DNA of 64,000 nucleotides from Plasmodium relictum (lineage: Eukaryota > Apicomplexa > Aconoidasida > Haemosporida > Plasmodiidae): positions 434,001 to 498,000 of the forward strand of contig NC_041687.1 in assembly GCF_900005765.1 (NCBI RefSeq), given 5' to 3'. Below are positions 21,588 through 31,810 of this stretch, one piece after another. The translations under genes were made by a program, and so were the position numbers. The notes under the pieces were generated by a model. That model saw nothing but the letters and a program-made list of their open reading frames with translations. It did not search any database and was not told the DNA's origin. Within the stretch, counting starts at the first letter, position 1. Each line of letters begins with the position of its first letter.

Positions 21588-24092
21588 TTAGGCATATTCC
21601 TTAATTTTATATAGACGGAATCCCCATACATCTGATGTAAATACTTCTTCAAAGTATTTCAAATTTTTTACTTCAGGTACCTCAATTTTTCTAATATAAT
21701 CATATCCTTTTACTTTAGAATTTGTTAAATTGTAATATGATAGCTTATACAAAACGCTATTAGTCATGAATGGTGTAGCATTTTTACCTAAGGGATGATA
21801 TTTATCATGATAATAATATAATAAAGGATTAATAAAATTAAATCTTTTGTTTGTTATTTTTAATATCCACAGGAATTTATTTAAATCATCTGAAGAATTT
21901 TTAGAATATCCTCCATATGATACTAATAAATAATCAGCATCTAATTTTTTTAAATACTCATATGCGTTTTTTTCATTAGTACTTAATATCAAACCAATAG
22001 TTGCTATATGATTATTATTCCATGTATTGTTATCAACATAAGTTATTCTATCACTCATAACACTTAATTGATATCCATAATCCCACCAAGAAACTATTTT
22101 AGAATCTTTTTTTGTATTGTTCATGATCCATTTATACATTTGTCTAATGTCATCATTAATGTATCTTTCACCCTTTTTATTTCTACTATAAAAAGTTATG
22201 TTAGATTCTGAATAAGCTATTGATGAGCACCAAGTAGAGTGAAAAATAATTAGAATCAAATAATAAATTATTAAAATAATTATGAATATACTAGTTAATA
22301 TAGATACATTGTTGTTTTCTATTCTATTAAAATTCAATTTTCTCACTACCATTTGAGTATAATTACTATCGTTCGTTAATATATTCTTATCTTTAAACTT
22401 TCTCCTTTTAATTTCATGAATCTCATTTATTTTTGTATTAATTTTTCTTTCATTTGATATAAGATAATTTTCACTTTCTTTATCTCTATTTAAAATTTTC
22501 TCACTATTTTTTCTGAAATATCTGCATTCTCCAGTAGAACATTTATTACTTATATAATTTATTTTGTTTCTTCTCCATAATTTATAATCTTTATTTGAAA
22601 TAGTTTTATTTTCTTTGCTTTCATTATCACCATTATTATTAGCATCGTCACAATCATTATTACTAATATCATTATTATTAGAATTATCTATACTATTACT
22701 AAAATCATTATTTTTATTACAAATATGACTATCAGTATTTTTATTTGTATTCAAAGAACTGAAAACTTCATTTTTTATAACAATAGATGAAAGAAAAGTA
22801 TTTCTTGGAATTCTAATAAATACAACGTAATGACTTATTAAAGAAGACAAGCCGATTCCACTTAATATGCAAGCAAAGGGAGAAAATATTAAAAGCAATC
22901 GAACCATAAGCGATGAAAAATATAAACACAAAATTGAAAAAATTCCTAAAAAAAATAATTCCAACGTTGCATTTTTGTTTAAACAGTGATATAAACCAAT
23001 AGGGAAAAATAATAAAACTAGATGTATATCAAAAAAATAAGAAGACCAAGTAGTTGGTTGATGTTCAGATATAGATGCAACAATTGGATTGTATTTGGAT
23101 GCATAGGTAGGATCCAATAAAGTCCTCGACCTATGATTCCATGATAATTTATCAGTAAATACTAAAAACTTGAAAATCAAAAAAAAAAAAATAAATGATA
23201 TCTGAATAAATTTTTTCTTTAAATTTTGTTCATTTAACTTAAAGTATGTTATTATAAAATGAAAAAATACTAACACGCTGCAAAGAAAATAAATTGCATG
23301 AGTTGCCAGATGTTCAATGCTACTGAAAACAGAATGATTAATGCATGGAATATTAAGGCACAGTATCGTTGTTAATACATAGTATACATTATAAAGTATA
23401 CAATGTTTTATAGTATATTTTTTTAAAATTATAATAACTAACATAAACAGGCTAATTGAATTTGTTATAAATATATATGCCCCCCATGATAAGGCCATAT
23501 AATAAGTAGAAATGGAACATATTAGTACAGATAAAAGAGTTCCTTTTTTTAAGCATTTAATCCAATTATAAATACATAACAATAATAAAAATATAGATAT
23601 AGACTCATTATCATAAGACCCTGCTACTGTTCTTGATATATGAGATGGAGAAATGGATACAAATAACGAAGATAGTAAAGAAGCTCCGCTAAAATGATAA
23701 ATTTCTTTTGTTAACAAATAAGATATTATGCAAGTAAAAAAACTGAATATAGGTCCTATATATATACATATATTTCTCACATCTACCAAAAATCCCAAAA
23801 AATGAAAAATTTTATAAATTAAAAAACTGGTTATCATTAATCCTGGGAATAATGTTTGCCCTGTTATTCTACCTAATGGAAACCAAGATTTCTCATCAAA
23901 ATAATTCCAAAATTCATAGAAACCTTTTTCATTTAATATATTTGTCAATTTATAATTAAAATATGGATCGTATTCATGTATTATAGGCTCATTTCTTATA
24001 ACTGAAAATAAACGAATTAAAAAACTCAAGATTCCTATTAACAGTATTATAAATATTTCCATTCTATATTTTACTTTTTTACTTTCTTTCAT
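21588..24092 (-). CDS. STT3: Oligosaccharyltransferase catalytic subunit STT3
   Basis: Catalytic subunit of the ER oligosaccharyltransferase, which moves the lipid-linked glycan to Asn in N-x-S/T. Plasmodium is known to make only very short N-glycans. Single exon, 834 residues. The first lumenal loop carries HEYDPYFNYK (catalytic Asp/DxD-type site) at about 39-48. About a dozen membrane helices follow to residue 425, with SVSPSHISRTVAGSYDNESI in the DxE loop. The signature WWDYGYQ is at 669-675 in the lumenal C-terminal domain. An Asn/Ser/Asp/Lys-rich insert at about residues 430-590 lies just before the last helix (about 595-613) and so should face the cytosol. The core is shorter and simpler without it. 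Start is the only in-frame ATG before the first helix. Confidence 0.95.
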   Translation of the reverse strand: MKESKKVKYRMEIFIILLIGILSFLIRLFSVIRNEPIIHEYDPYFNYKLTNILNEKGFYEFWNYFDEKSWFPLGRITGQTLFPGLMITSFLIYKIFHFLGFLVDVRNICIYIGPIFSFFTCIISYLLTKEIYHFSGASLLSSLFVSISPSHISRTVAGSYDNESISIFLLLLCIYNWIKCLKKGTLLSVLICSISTYYMALSWGAYIFITNSISLFMLVIIILKKYTIKHCILYNVYYVLTTILCLNIPCINHSVFSSIEHLATHAIYFLCSVLVFFHFIITYFKLNEQNLKKKFIQISFIFFFLIFKFLVFTDKLSWNHRSRTLLDPTYASKYNPIVASISEHQPTTWSSYFFDIHLVLLFFPIGLYHCLNKNATLELFFLGIFSILCLYFSSLMVRLLLIFSPFACILSGIGLSSLISHYVVFIRIPRNTFLSSIVIKNEVFSSLNTNKNTDSHICNKNNDFSNSIDNSNNNDISNNDCDDANNNGDNESKENKTISNKDYKLWRRNKINYISNKCSTGECRYFRKNSEKILNRDKESENYLISNERKINTKINEIHEIKRRKFKDKNILTNDSNYTQMVVRKLNFNRIENNNVSILTSIFIIILIIYYLILIIFHSTWCSSIAYSESNITFYSRNKKGERYINDDIRQMYKWIMNNTKKDSKIVSWWDYGYQLSVMSDRITYVDNNTWNNNHIATIGLILSTNEKNAYEYLKKLDADYLLVSYGGYSKNSSDDLNKFLWILKITNKRFNFINPLLYYYHDKYHPLGKNATPFMTNSVLYKLSYYNLTNSKVKGYDYIRKIEVPEVKNLKYFEEVFTSDVWGFRLYKIKEYA

Positions 24093-26130
24093 GATCTAAT
24101 TTAAGAAAAAAAAAAAAAAAATCAAAATTTATAAATATAAGGTATAATACATTATATTTTTCAATAATATAAATATATACATGTATAAAGCATATACATA
24201 TATATAATATAATATCCTAAATATACAATGCTATAATGTATACTTTTATCTAAAAGCATACGTAAATTTTGCATAATTTTTCTAAATTTAATTTTTATCT
24301 TACTAGTCTAGAAGATTGACTACAAAATAAATTTTGTAGCAAACCATTTATTATAAAAGTTGGTTTTAATTTCATGCTTTCACCTTCATTATTATACATA
24401 TTTTCATCATCTACCATTTTAAAAAAAAAGAAAATTCTAATAAAATATGTTCTCTAAAATGAAATAATACATAAAATTTTATTTTATATTTTTTTTTAAT
24501 AAATTCAATTAATTTTTTCTTTAATTTATTTTTGACATGAATTATCTACAAAAAATACATTCTTCAAATATAAATTTAATATCTATTTTGAATGTTTTAT
24601 TATATTTAATTTTTGAATCTTTTAATTTTTTATGTAGCTTGCATCTTAAACTTCTAAGTATGATGCTTCAGTCTTAATGGAAAAGAAAAAAAAATTTTAA
24701 AGAACTAAAACTTGTATTTTTAATCAATTAGGTCCTTAATTACTTTAATTTAATTTATTTTTATTATTTTTTTTTTTTTTAATATGAATTTTTTTAATTA
24801 ATGAAATTAAAATTTTTACTTATATCATCTGTATCAAGTAATTTTCGGAATTCACATGAATAATTTTCAAGGTTTGGGAAATTACAAAAATTATTTAATT
24901 ATTTCACACTTTAACATCATATTTATAGATAATTTTTAAACAATTTTATTTCTTTTAAAATTCATTTTTATATTTCCTTTTCATAAAGTTTCACTTACGT
25001 AAAAATATAAATTATTTAAATTATTTTTATATTGCAATTTTAAAAAATATTTTTCTTGGATTCATCCAAAAAAGCTGTAGTATTTTATAAAAAAAGAAAA
25101 AGAATAAATAAAAGCAAATATGTAACCTTTATTTGATATGGTAAAATAAAGAAAAAATTAAAAAAGTAAAAAATAAAATAAATGAAAATATATGTAAAAA
25201 AAAAAAAAAATTTGCTTCTTATTTTGAGTAATATATGGATTTTTTCCCAGAATTTTCTTTTTTTTTAATTGTTATTTTAAAAAACTCATTAAGAAACTAT
25301 AATTTATTATACAATTAAGTATACTACATTATTTGTCCCTTAATTATATTGTCTCTCTAAAATTATTCAAGTTATTTATTATAATGCACATTTTAAAATA
25401 CTCTCATTTTTTTTTTAATTTTTTCATTATGCTAAATATTAAAAATTTAATTATTATATATATAAATGATATTCATAGAAAAAATAAATTATTCACTATA
25501 TATTATGACTTTATTTTTTCATCAAATCTTCAAATATGCAAAATTAAGATGTGTGAACACAAATTATATCATTTAATAAAATGAATCGATACTATAAAAT
25601 TTAATTACAAACTTAATTTGATTTTTGAATATGTGAAAACAGGTGAGTGCTATAAGGTTCATGATAATATTTTCTAAAACGAAATAATTCTGATACAAAA
25701 GTGAGCAATTCAATTAAAAAAAAAAAACACAAATTTTAATTGAATATAAAGATAGTATACCATAATATAACATAATATAGCTTTGGGTTAATTTAATTTA
25801 TATCAACATTAAAATTTTATATTTTTTTGCTTTTATAAAAATTTAAATACTTCTATAAATAAAATGTTTCTATTATTTTATTTAACTAATCATTTTTGTC
25901 TTTTTATTATTCTCAAAATATAATTTTATTTATTTTACTCGTTTTTGTAAACTTTTTTTTTGCATAACTAAATTTTTTTTTAATACTTTTTTTTCATTTG
26001 AGTTAATAAAAATAAGAAAATTTAATATATGTTATATATATGTATAAATGTTTATTAAAAAAAGTTCCTTTTTGATTAAGGCCTTAAAAATTTGCACACA
26101 AAAAAAAAAAAAAAAAATATATAAATAAGC
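24093..26130. other. Intergenic region STT3 / DPAP1 with possible small exons
   Basis: Two kilobases between two minus-strand genes. Mostly A/T runs, but 24290-25090 contains stretches of less biased composition on the minus strand with plausible splice signals (see separate entry). The 83-codon plus-strand frame at 25333-25584 starts with TTG and is low complexity, so I do not call it a gene. Confidence 0.45.
24295..24417 (-). CDS. Possible small exon or 40-codon ORF
   Basis: ATG at 24417 opens a 40-residue frame whose composition (MVDDENMYNNEGESMKLKP, then ...NGLLQNLFCSQSSRLVR) is less biased than random frames here. It contains a strong donor, CTA|GTAAGA, five codons from the stop, and an acceptor-like TTTTTAAAATGGTAG inside its start, so it may be an internal exon. 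A second open stretch at about 24585-24690 (LRSLRCKLHKKLKDSKIKYN) can be spliced to it in frame. A third candidate exon at about 25030-25080 has acceptor CTACAG and donor GTAAGT, but I could not join it in frame to the second. No homology recognised; it may be chance. Confidence 0.2.
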   Translation of the reverse strand: MVDDENMYNNEGESMKLKPTFIINGLLQNLFCSQSSRLVR

Positions 26131-28257
26131 TTAATTCTTTAATTCTTTTTTCATTTTATCCAAAATTACTGCGCCAGCACCTCTTGTAAAATCAGGTTCA
26201 ATATAAATTGTCTGGCTTTCAATACCATTAAAATTAATTCCTCGTATAATTTTAAAGTAACCATTTTTACCCCAATTTTTACCCCAACTATTTCTAGCAG
26301 TCCAATATTTATATTTTTTCCCATCTATAATTTCTTCTCCCCACCCAACAATAACAATAGCATGATTAACCTTCTCCCATCCAGTTATATTAAAAACATT
26401 AAGACTATTTGTATCTACTGAACATCTTTTTGCATGAGGATACTCATTTACATAATATACTCCATCTTCATAATTATAAAAATCGGGTGTTGCTTCAAAA
26501 GATGCTACAATTGGACCATTTTTATATATTTCATTCATCATAATTTTTTCTCCATCACATTGATTACACCCATAGCAACCACCAATATAATTATAATCTT
26601 TTGCATACCATTTGTTAGAATCTGAATTTATGGAATCGTCATCATATGCTTCATCTGTGTAGCTATGCCTATTTTCATTAAATAACGCTTTTATTTCTCT
26701 AAGTTTTCCTGATCCATTATTGATTTTATTTAAATCATTGGAATTTTTATTTACCTTATATGGACAAGTTTCATCTTTAGCTGTATAAGGTAAAAATTTA
26801 TCAAGAGGAATTCCTTGTAATTTGGCAAGCTTGGAAACTAAAAAAGGATATCCACCATGGCAACCCTGATCATAAAAAGAACATGATAAAACTGATTGTA
26901 TTGATAAATTATCATCAAAGTTATTCAAATACTCTTTCTCGAATTGTTTTGTTAAACTTATTTCAATTCGTCTTTTAAAAACGTATAATAGAGAAGCAAT
27001 ATAACAAGAACCGCATTTTAATTGATTTAAAACATCATATTCTCTTGTATTATTATTATAAGGATCTCCCCATGTAAATGCAGAAGGTAATTCATCTATT
27101 TCTAACTCTCTTTTTGGAACGTCTATTATATTTTCATAATTTTTTAAATCAAGTTCATTATTTGCTTCTCTTGTTTCTAACATATTACTAGAATATGCAT
27201 CTCCTTTATAATTTAACTCTATAAGAGAGTGAGAGACAACACTAAAGGACTTTCCCTTATTCTTTTTATTTTGTATTTGTTCGTGTGAGCTACAAGGACA
27301 TGCATATTTTTGTTTTAAATGAGCACTCAAATTTTTATTTATTTTCTTTTTTTTCCCATGATGCTTATCCCTATGCCAATTTAACTCAGTATTTTCATTA
27401 TAATTTTCTATTTTTTTTTTAGAAAATGTTGAAATTTGATGATTTTTTCTCTCTTCATCATGATCATCATCTTCTTTTCTTAAGTTATTTTCATTATTAA
27501 ATATAAAACTATGTGAATATATTTCATTATGTTCATAATCATTCTCCAGAAAATTATTATATTTTTCTAAGTTATCTTTAGAAATATTCACATAAGGATT
27601 TTCTGAATTGTAACTATTTAAATCTTCACTATTATAAAAAACTTTTTCAGCATAGAAACATGCAAAATATTGCTGATTATTTTCATGTGACATATCTAAC
27701 CATCCAAATCGTATTTTATTATAATTAGTAACATAACAGTTTGTTTCACCATTAGAGTCCAATGTGTCATTGTTAGTAATTTGGTCACAATTTCCATTTG
27801 GTTCATAATGCATTAATGCTGTATATGTTTCATTATCTATTCTAATTTCAAATCCCTCATCATATATTGTTGTCCACGTACCAATAACTCTATTATCTTC
27901 ATCATATACTACCAAAACTTTCCAATTTTTTCTATGCTCATTATTTGTTGTGTCATAAATATCACCATATAAGACAAAATGATCGGATAATATTACATTT
28001 AATTCCGAAACAAATTCATAATTCATATCAATTAAATGTTTTTTATAATCTTTTATTTTTACATTATCTACATTACTATTGGGTTGATTTGAACCACAAG
28101 TAGATATAGTAGGAGACATTTTTGTTCTTAAAATTTTCCATTTTCCAATCAAATGCCTTATTTCTACATGAATAGGTAAATCGGCTGTTATAAATTTCAC
28201 ATATAAAATATTTAATAAAACTAGTATGAGAATGGAAGCGTTCTGCGCTTTTCTCAT
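26131..28257 (-). CDS. DPAP1: Dipeptidyl aminopeptidase 1 (cathepsin C-like)
   Basis: Papain-family exopeptidase that removes dipeptides from peptide N-termini; in P. falciparum it acts in the food vacuole in haemoglobin breakdown. Single exon, 708 residues. A signal peptide (SILILVLLNILYVKF) leads into the cathepsin C exclusion domain, starting DLPIHVEIRHLIGKWKI, whose free N-terminal Asp limits cleavage to dipeptides. The mature core starts near ELPSAFTWGDP. Catalytic residues are Cys418 in KCGSCYIAS, His632 in NHAIVIVGWG and Asn656 in RNSWGKNWGKNGY. CSFYDQGCHGGYP and the YIGGCYGCNQCDGEKIM block are also typical of the cathepsin C group. A charged Asn/Glu/His-rich linker (about 230-380) separates the two parts and is probably removed on maturation. 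All catalytic residues are present. Confidence 0.96.
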   Translation of the reverse strand: MRKAQNASILILVLLNILYVKFITADLPIHVEIRHLIGKWKILRTKMSPTISTCGSNQPNSNVDNVKIKDYKKHLIDMNYEFVSELNVILSDHFVLYGDIYDTTNNEHRKNWKVLVVYDEDNRVIGTWTTIYDEGFEIRIDNETYTALMHYEPNGNCDQITNNDTLDSNGETNCYVTNYNKIRFGWLDMSHENNQQYFACFYAEKVFYNSEDLNSYNSENPYVNISKDNLEKYNNFLENDYEHNEIYSHSFIFNNENNLRKEDDDHDEERKNHQISTFSKKKIENYNENTELNWHRDKHHGKKKKINKNLSAHLKQKYACPCSSHEQIQNKKNKGKSFSVVSHSLIELNYKGDAYSSNMLETREANNELDLKNYENIIDVPKRELEIDELPSAFTWGDPYNNNTREYDVLNQLKCGSCYIASLLYVFKRRIEISLTKQFEKEYLNNFDDNLSIQSVLSCSFYDQGCHGGYPFLVSKLAKLQGIPLDKFLPYTAKDETCPYKVNKNSNDLNKINNGSGKLREIKALFNENRHSYTDEAYDDDSINSDSNKWYAKDYNYIGGCYGCNQCDGEKIMMNEIYKNGPIVASFEATPDFYNYEDGVYYVNEYPHAKRCSVDTNSLNVFNITGWEKVNHAIVIVGWGEEIIDGKKYKYWTARNSWGKNWGKNGYFKIIRGINFNGIESQTIYIEPDFTRGAGAVILDKMKKELKN

Positions 28258-31200
28258 TTTTTACTTTTTCTCTTTTTATTTATAAATAAAAAAGAATAAA
28301 TACTTCAAAAAAAAAAATATAGATTTAAAATAAATTTTATGAAAATGATATATTTAAAATCTAATATTACGTAATTATTTATTCATTACATTATTAACAA
28401 TTATGTAATATGATAAAAAAGGCAAATGACATGATTTATAATCGTATTAATTCTTATAACGCATGTATATTTACATTTTCATGGAAATCTTTTCAATATT
28501 GACAAATAAAAATTGAATTAAAAAGCAGAAATTATAAATTTACAATAAATATTATATAAATTAAAAGAGAATGTATTTTAAGCATCTTATTTTTATTAAG
28601 CATTCATTCAAAAATTGTAACAAAAAATATGATTTTTTATTTATTTATACTATTTTTTTTTTTATTAGTTATATCAAAATATAGAAATATATGAATGCGT
28701 TAATAATAAAAAGAGCTCAATATTTTTTTTGAGGAAGTGTATATATATAATTATAAAATCTTGAAGTTCCTTTATATTTATATATCTTTTAAACAAAAAT
28801 TAAAGGAAAATACTTAAAAGCTACAAATCATGTAAAATTGATAATTAACACTTAATTATCTTTATATATAGAATATTAAAGCATTAATCTTATAGAATTA
28901 TTTATCACATTTTAATAATTTTTAATGTCACCGAAAAATAATCATAGCTAGCTACCCAAAAAAAAAAAAAATTATAAAAATAATTTTTTTTTATATTGTT
29001 GAATATTCATAATTTGTGTAAATAAAATATTTAAATTTTATTTTCCATCTAATTACTAAATATTAAAAAGTGGGAAGAATTTTTTTTTTTCATCATAAAT
29101 TTTAATATTACAAATATATATAGATGGTTGTTTCAGAAGTAACCTTTTAATAAGCATGCATTAGAAAATTTATAAAAATATAAGAACGCTTGTTATAAAA
29201 TTTTTTTTTAAAGTTCTATAAATTTAACAATACCAAATATATATATTTTTTTTTTCTTTTTGGCATAAAATAACTATAATACAGGATGAACATAAAATAA
29301 TATATACAATTGCTTTAAAAATTCTAAAAGAGAGTTATTACTCTTATATTTTTAATAAGAAAAAAATAAAAATAGTATTTTTTATGTATAAGAGAAATAA
29401 ATGAAATGTAAAATAATTGTATATATATGTGCGAAAAAAAAAAATTTTATTAATATATTTTTTATATATGTAGAATTACTTCTTAAATATGAAACCACTG
29501 GTAATAACATTTCTCACTCATATAAATAAATTTTTTTCGAAGTAATAACGTAATTTACAATTTTAGATAATTTATCGTAAGTTACTATTTAATTTTCATT
29601 TATTTTTTATTCTTTTATTAATCTTCTAACAAATAAGAGATAATTAGTAATATAAATGAACAAAAATTCGAATTAAAAGTCATATGAATTACTCATAATT
29701 TTTAAATATGATCAGCATATTTAAATTGTCTTATGGTTTCTTTTTATTTTTAATATATTAAATTAATAAAAAAGAAAAAATGAATATCTTGAACTGAATA
29801 AATACTATACCCTTTCATTTTAGTAGTTAAAATTTATTTAGTAGACTTAAAAAAGTTATAGACATAAATCTTATAAAAAAATCACTTTTGATTTTCGAAA
29901 TTGATGATTTCTACTTTAAAAAACAAAGAAGTTATGTATATGAAATTTCATATTAAAAAAAAAATATATCATATATTGAAGTTTATAAAATGGAATTATT
30001 ACAACTTTATGTAAGATGGAATTATATATGAGTATCTAATCTAAAATAATAAAACGAAAATTTTAATTTTTATAAAAAAATTCGTTAGAAAAACAATATA
30101 TTATTATAATTATTATAAATGCATTAATCTCATTGTAAAATACTTTTAATAGATCAAAAACTTCGCTTCTTTTTAATTGATATTATACTTCTTTTTTTAA
30201 AAATAACATTGAAAAGATTTTATTTGATAATTATGTAATTATATATCTTATCAATACAAAAAAGGATTTCTGTAATCTATATTATTTAGTAAAAAAATTT
30301 ATATTAGCATAAATTTAATATGTTTAAAATAAAAGCATAAATAATATTAAATTTAATGCTTCTTCTAGACTTTATATTCTAAAATGAAATTAATAAATTT
30401 AGCTATGCTTGAAAGTGATGAAATCAAAAAAAAAATCTCATTTTTTGTATAGATATAATGATCGCTGCATTTACATATAAACAGTGTTCTTTTATTTTCA
30501 TTATTTTTTGATTATTATGTTATTCATATATTTTTGTATTCATTATCATCAATAAATATACTTTTAATTTTATAATTTCCTTTTATATAATTCAATTTTT
30601 TTTTTCTTTAGTGTTTTTTCCTTCAATTTTCTTTTATGTTATACAGTAAACTTTTAAAGAGTTAAAGACAGTAAAAATATATTAGGTCATTTAAATCAAT
30701 AATTAATACATTTAATGGTTTTTTGGAATACTTAAATTGCATATATATATATATTATTCCCAACTAAATTTTCTTTATATATTAGAGGTTATTTTGATTC
30801 TTATCTCCATTTGTATTTATAATAACTTAAACAAATTTATTATTATTTTAAATATTAATTTATAAATGATAATATGGCTTCTTATCATTTTCATCATTAT
30901 TTTAATTAATATAAAGAGTAATAGTAGTGTTATTAATATATAGAACTTTCTAATGCAAAATAAAAAAAAATGATATCACAGAATATAAAGATTATTTGGA
31001 GCAATATTATTTTTAAATATGTTGCTATTTTTTTTTTATTTTTACTGAACATAAATTTTCAGATAAAAGAAAAAGAAAAGTATAAAACAATTACTTTTTA
31101 TTATTTACTTTTGCTTTATATACTAGAAAGAATGAAATTGTTTTACACATTGTGAAGATATGTTTATTATTCAAAAATAATATAATTTAATAAAGCTATA

Positions 31201-31810
31201 ATTCCATAGATTAACAAAGAATATGAAAAAAAATGTACTTTGATAGTTTAATTTTCAAAAAAAAAATTTTAAATTAATAAAGAAAAATTTATAAATAAGA
31301 AGTTGGACAAAATAAGTTAGGAATTGAAAAACAAAAATTCTCCTATAAATATATAGCAATAAATAAAAATTTACTTAAAAATAAAAAAAAATAAAAAAAC
31401 TGATTAATTATAAAAATTTATAATTTAAAATTAAATAAAATTAAAAATAAAAAAAAAATATAAAGAAAATGTGACTTCAAATTTATATATATATATATAT
31501 ATTAAAATGAAAACTAAATTACAGAATTTTAAATTACAAATATTATATATTGTAATTTTTTATTTAGTATTTCCAAATAAAAACGTAATATATTTTCAAT
31601 ACTTTAAAAGTATATATACCTTGTTATCTTTTATTTTATTTTTATTTCTTTAGTTCATCAAAATCATATACTTTATTCATTGAGAAAGTTCCTAATTCAT
31701 TTAATTTTAAAATATCCCTTTTTTAAAATTTACACTAAGCAACTATATTTTACCTCTTTTACATTCTAAAATTTCTGTAATTAAAAATACATTTAAAATA
31801 AATGGTCCAA
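28258..31810. other. Long intergenic region DPAP1 / HSP101
   Basis: 3.55 kb without a convincing gene. It should hold the DPAP1 promoter and the HSP101 3' flank. Two ApiAP2-type sites are listed separately. Plus-strand frames at 30970-31155 (61 codons, with a hydrophobic stretch) and 31471-31653 are Ile/Phe/Lys-rich and unsupported. Confidence 0.5.
28945..28954. promoter_or_regulatory. Double TAGCTA palindrome upstream of DPAP1
   Basis: TAGCTAGCTA contains two overlapping TAGCTA units, about 690 bases upstream of the DPAP1 start. TAGCTA is the published core for the ookinete factor AP2-O. A TGCATGC site (minus strand, 29154-29160) lies 200 bases further out and matches the AP2-Sp/AP2-EXP core. 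Use of either site is inferred. Confidence 0.25.

Noticed and set aside
24841-24910. Open stretch on the minus strand (ENYSCEFRKLLDTDDI) considered as another exon of the putative small gene
   Set aside because: A stop codon lies just upstream with no AG acceptor between, and its donor phase does not join to the next candidate exon.
25333-25584. 83-codon plus-strand frame
   Set aside because: It starts with TTG, lacks a good ATG context and is Ile/Phe/Lys-rich.
30970-31155. 61-codon frame with a signal-like hydrophobic stretch between DPAP1 and HSP101
   Set aside because: Nothing follows it that could form a mature protein, and no donor leads to another exon; most likely chance in T-rich DNA.
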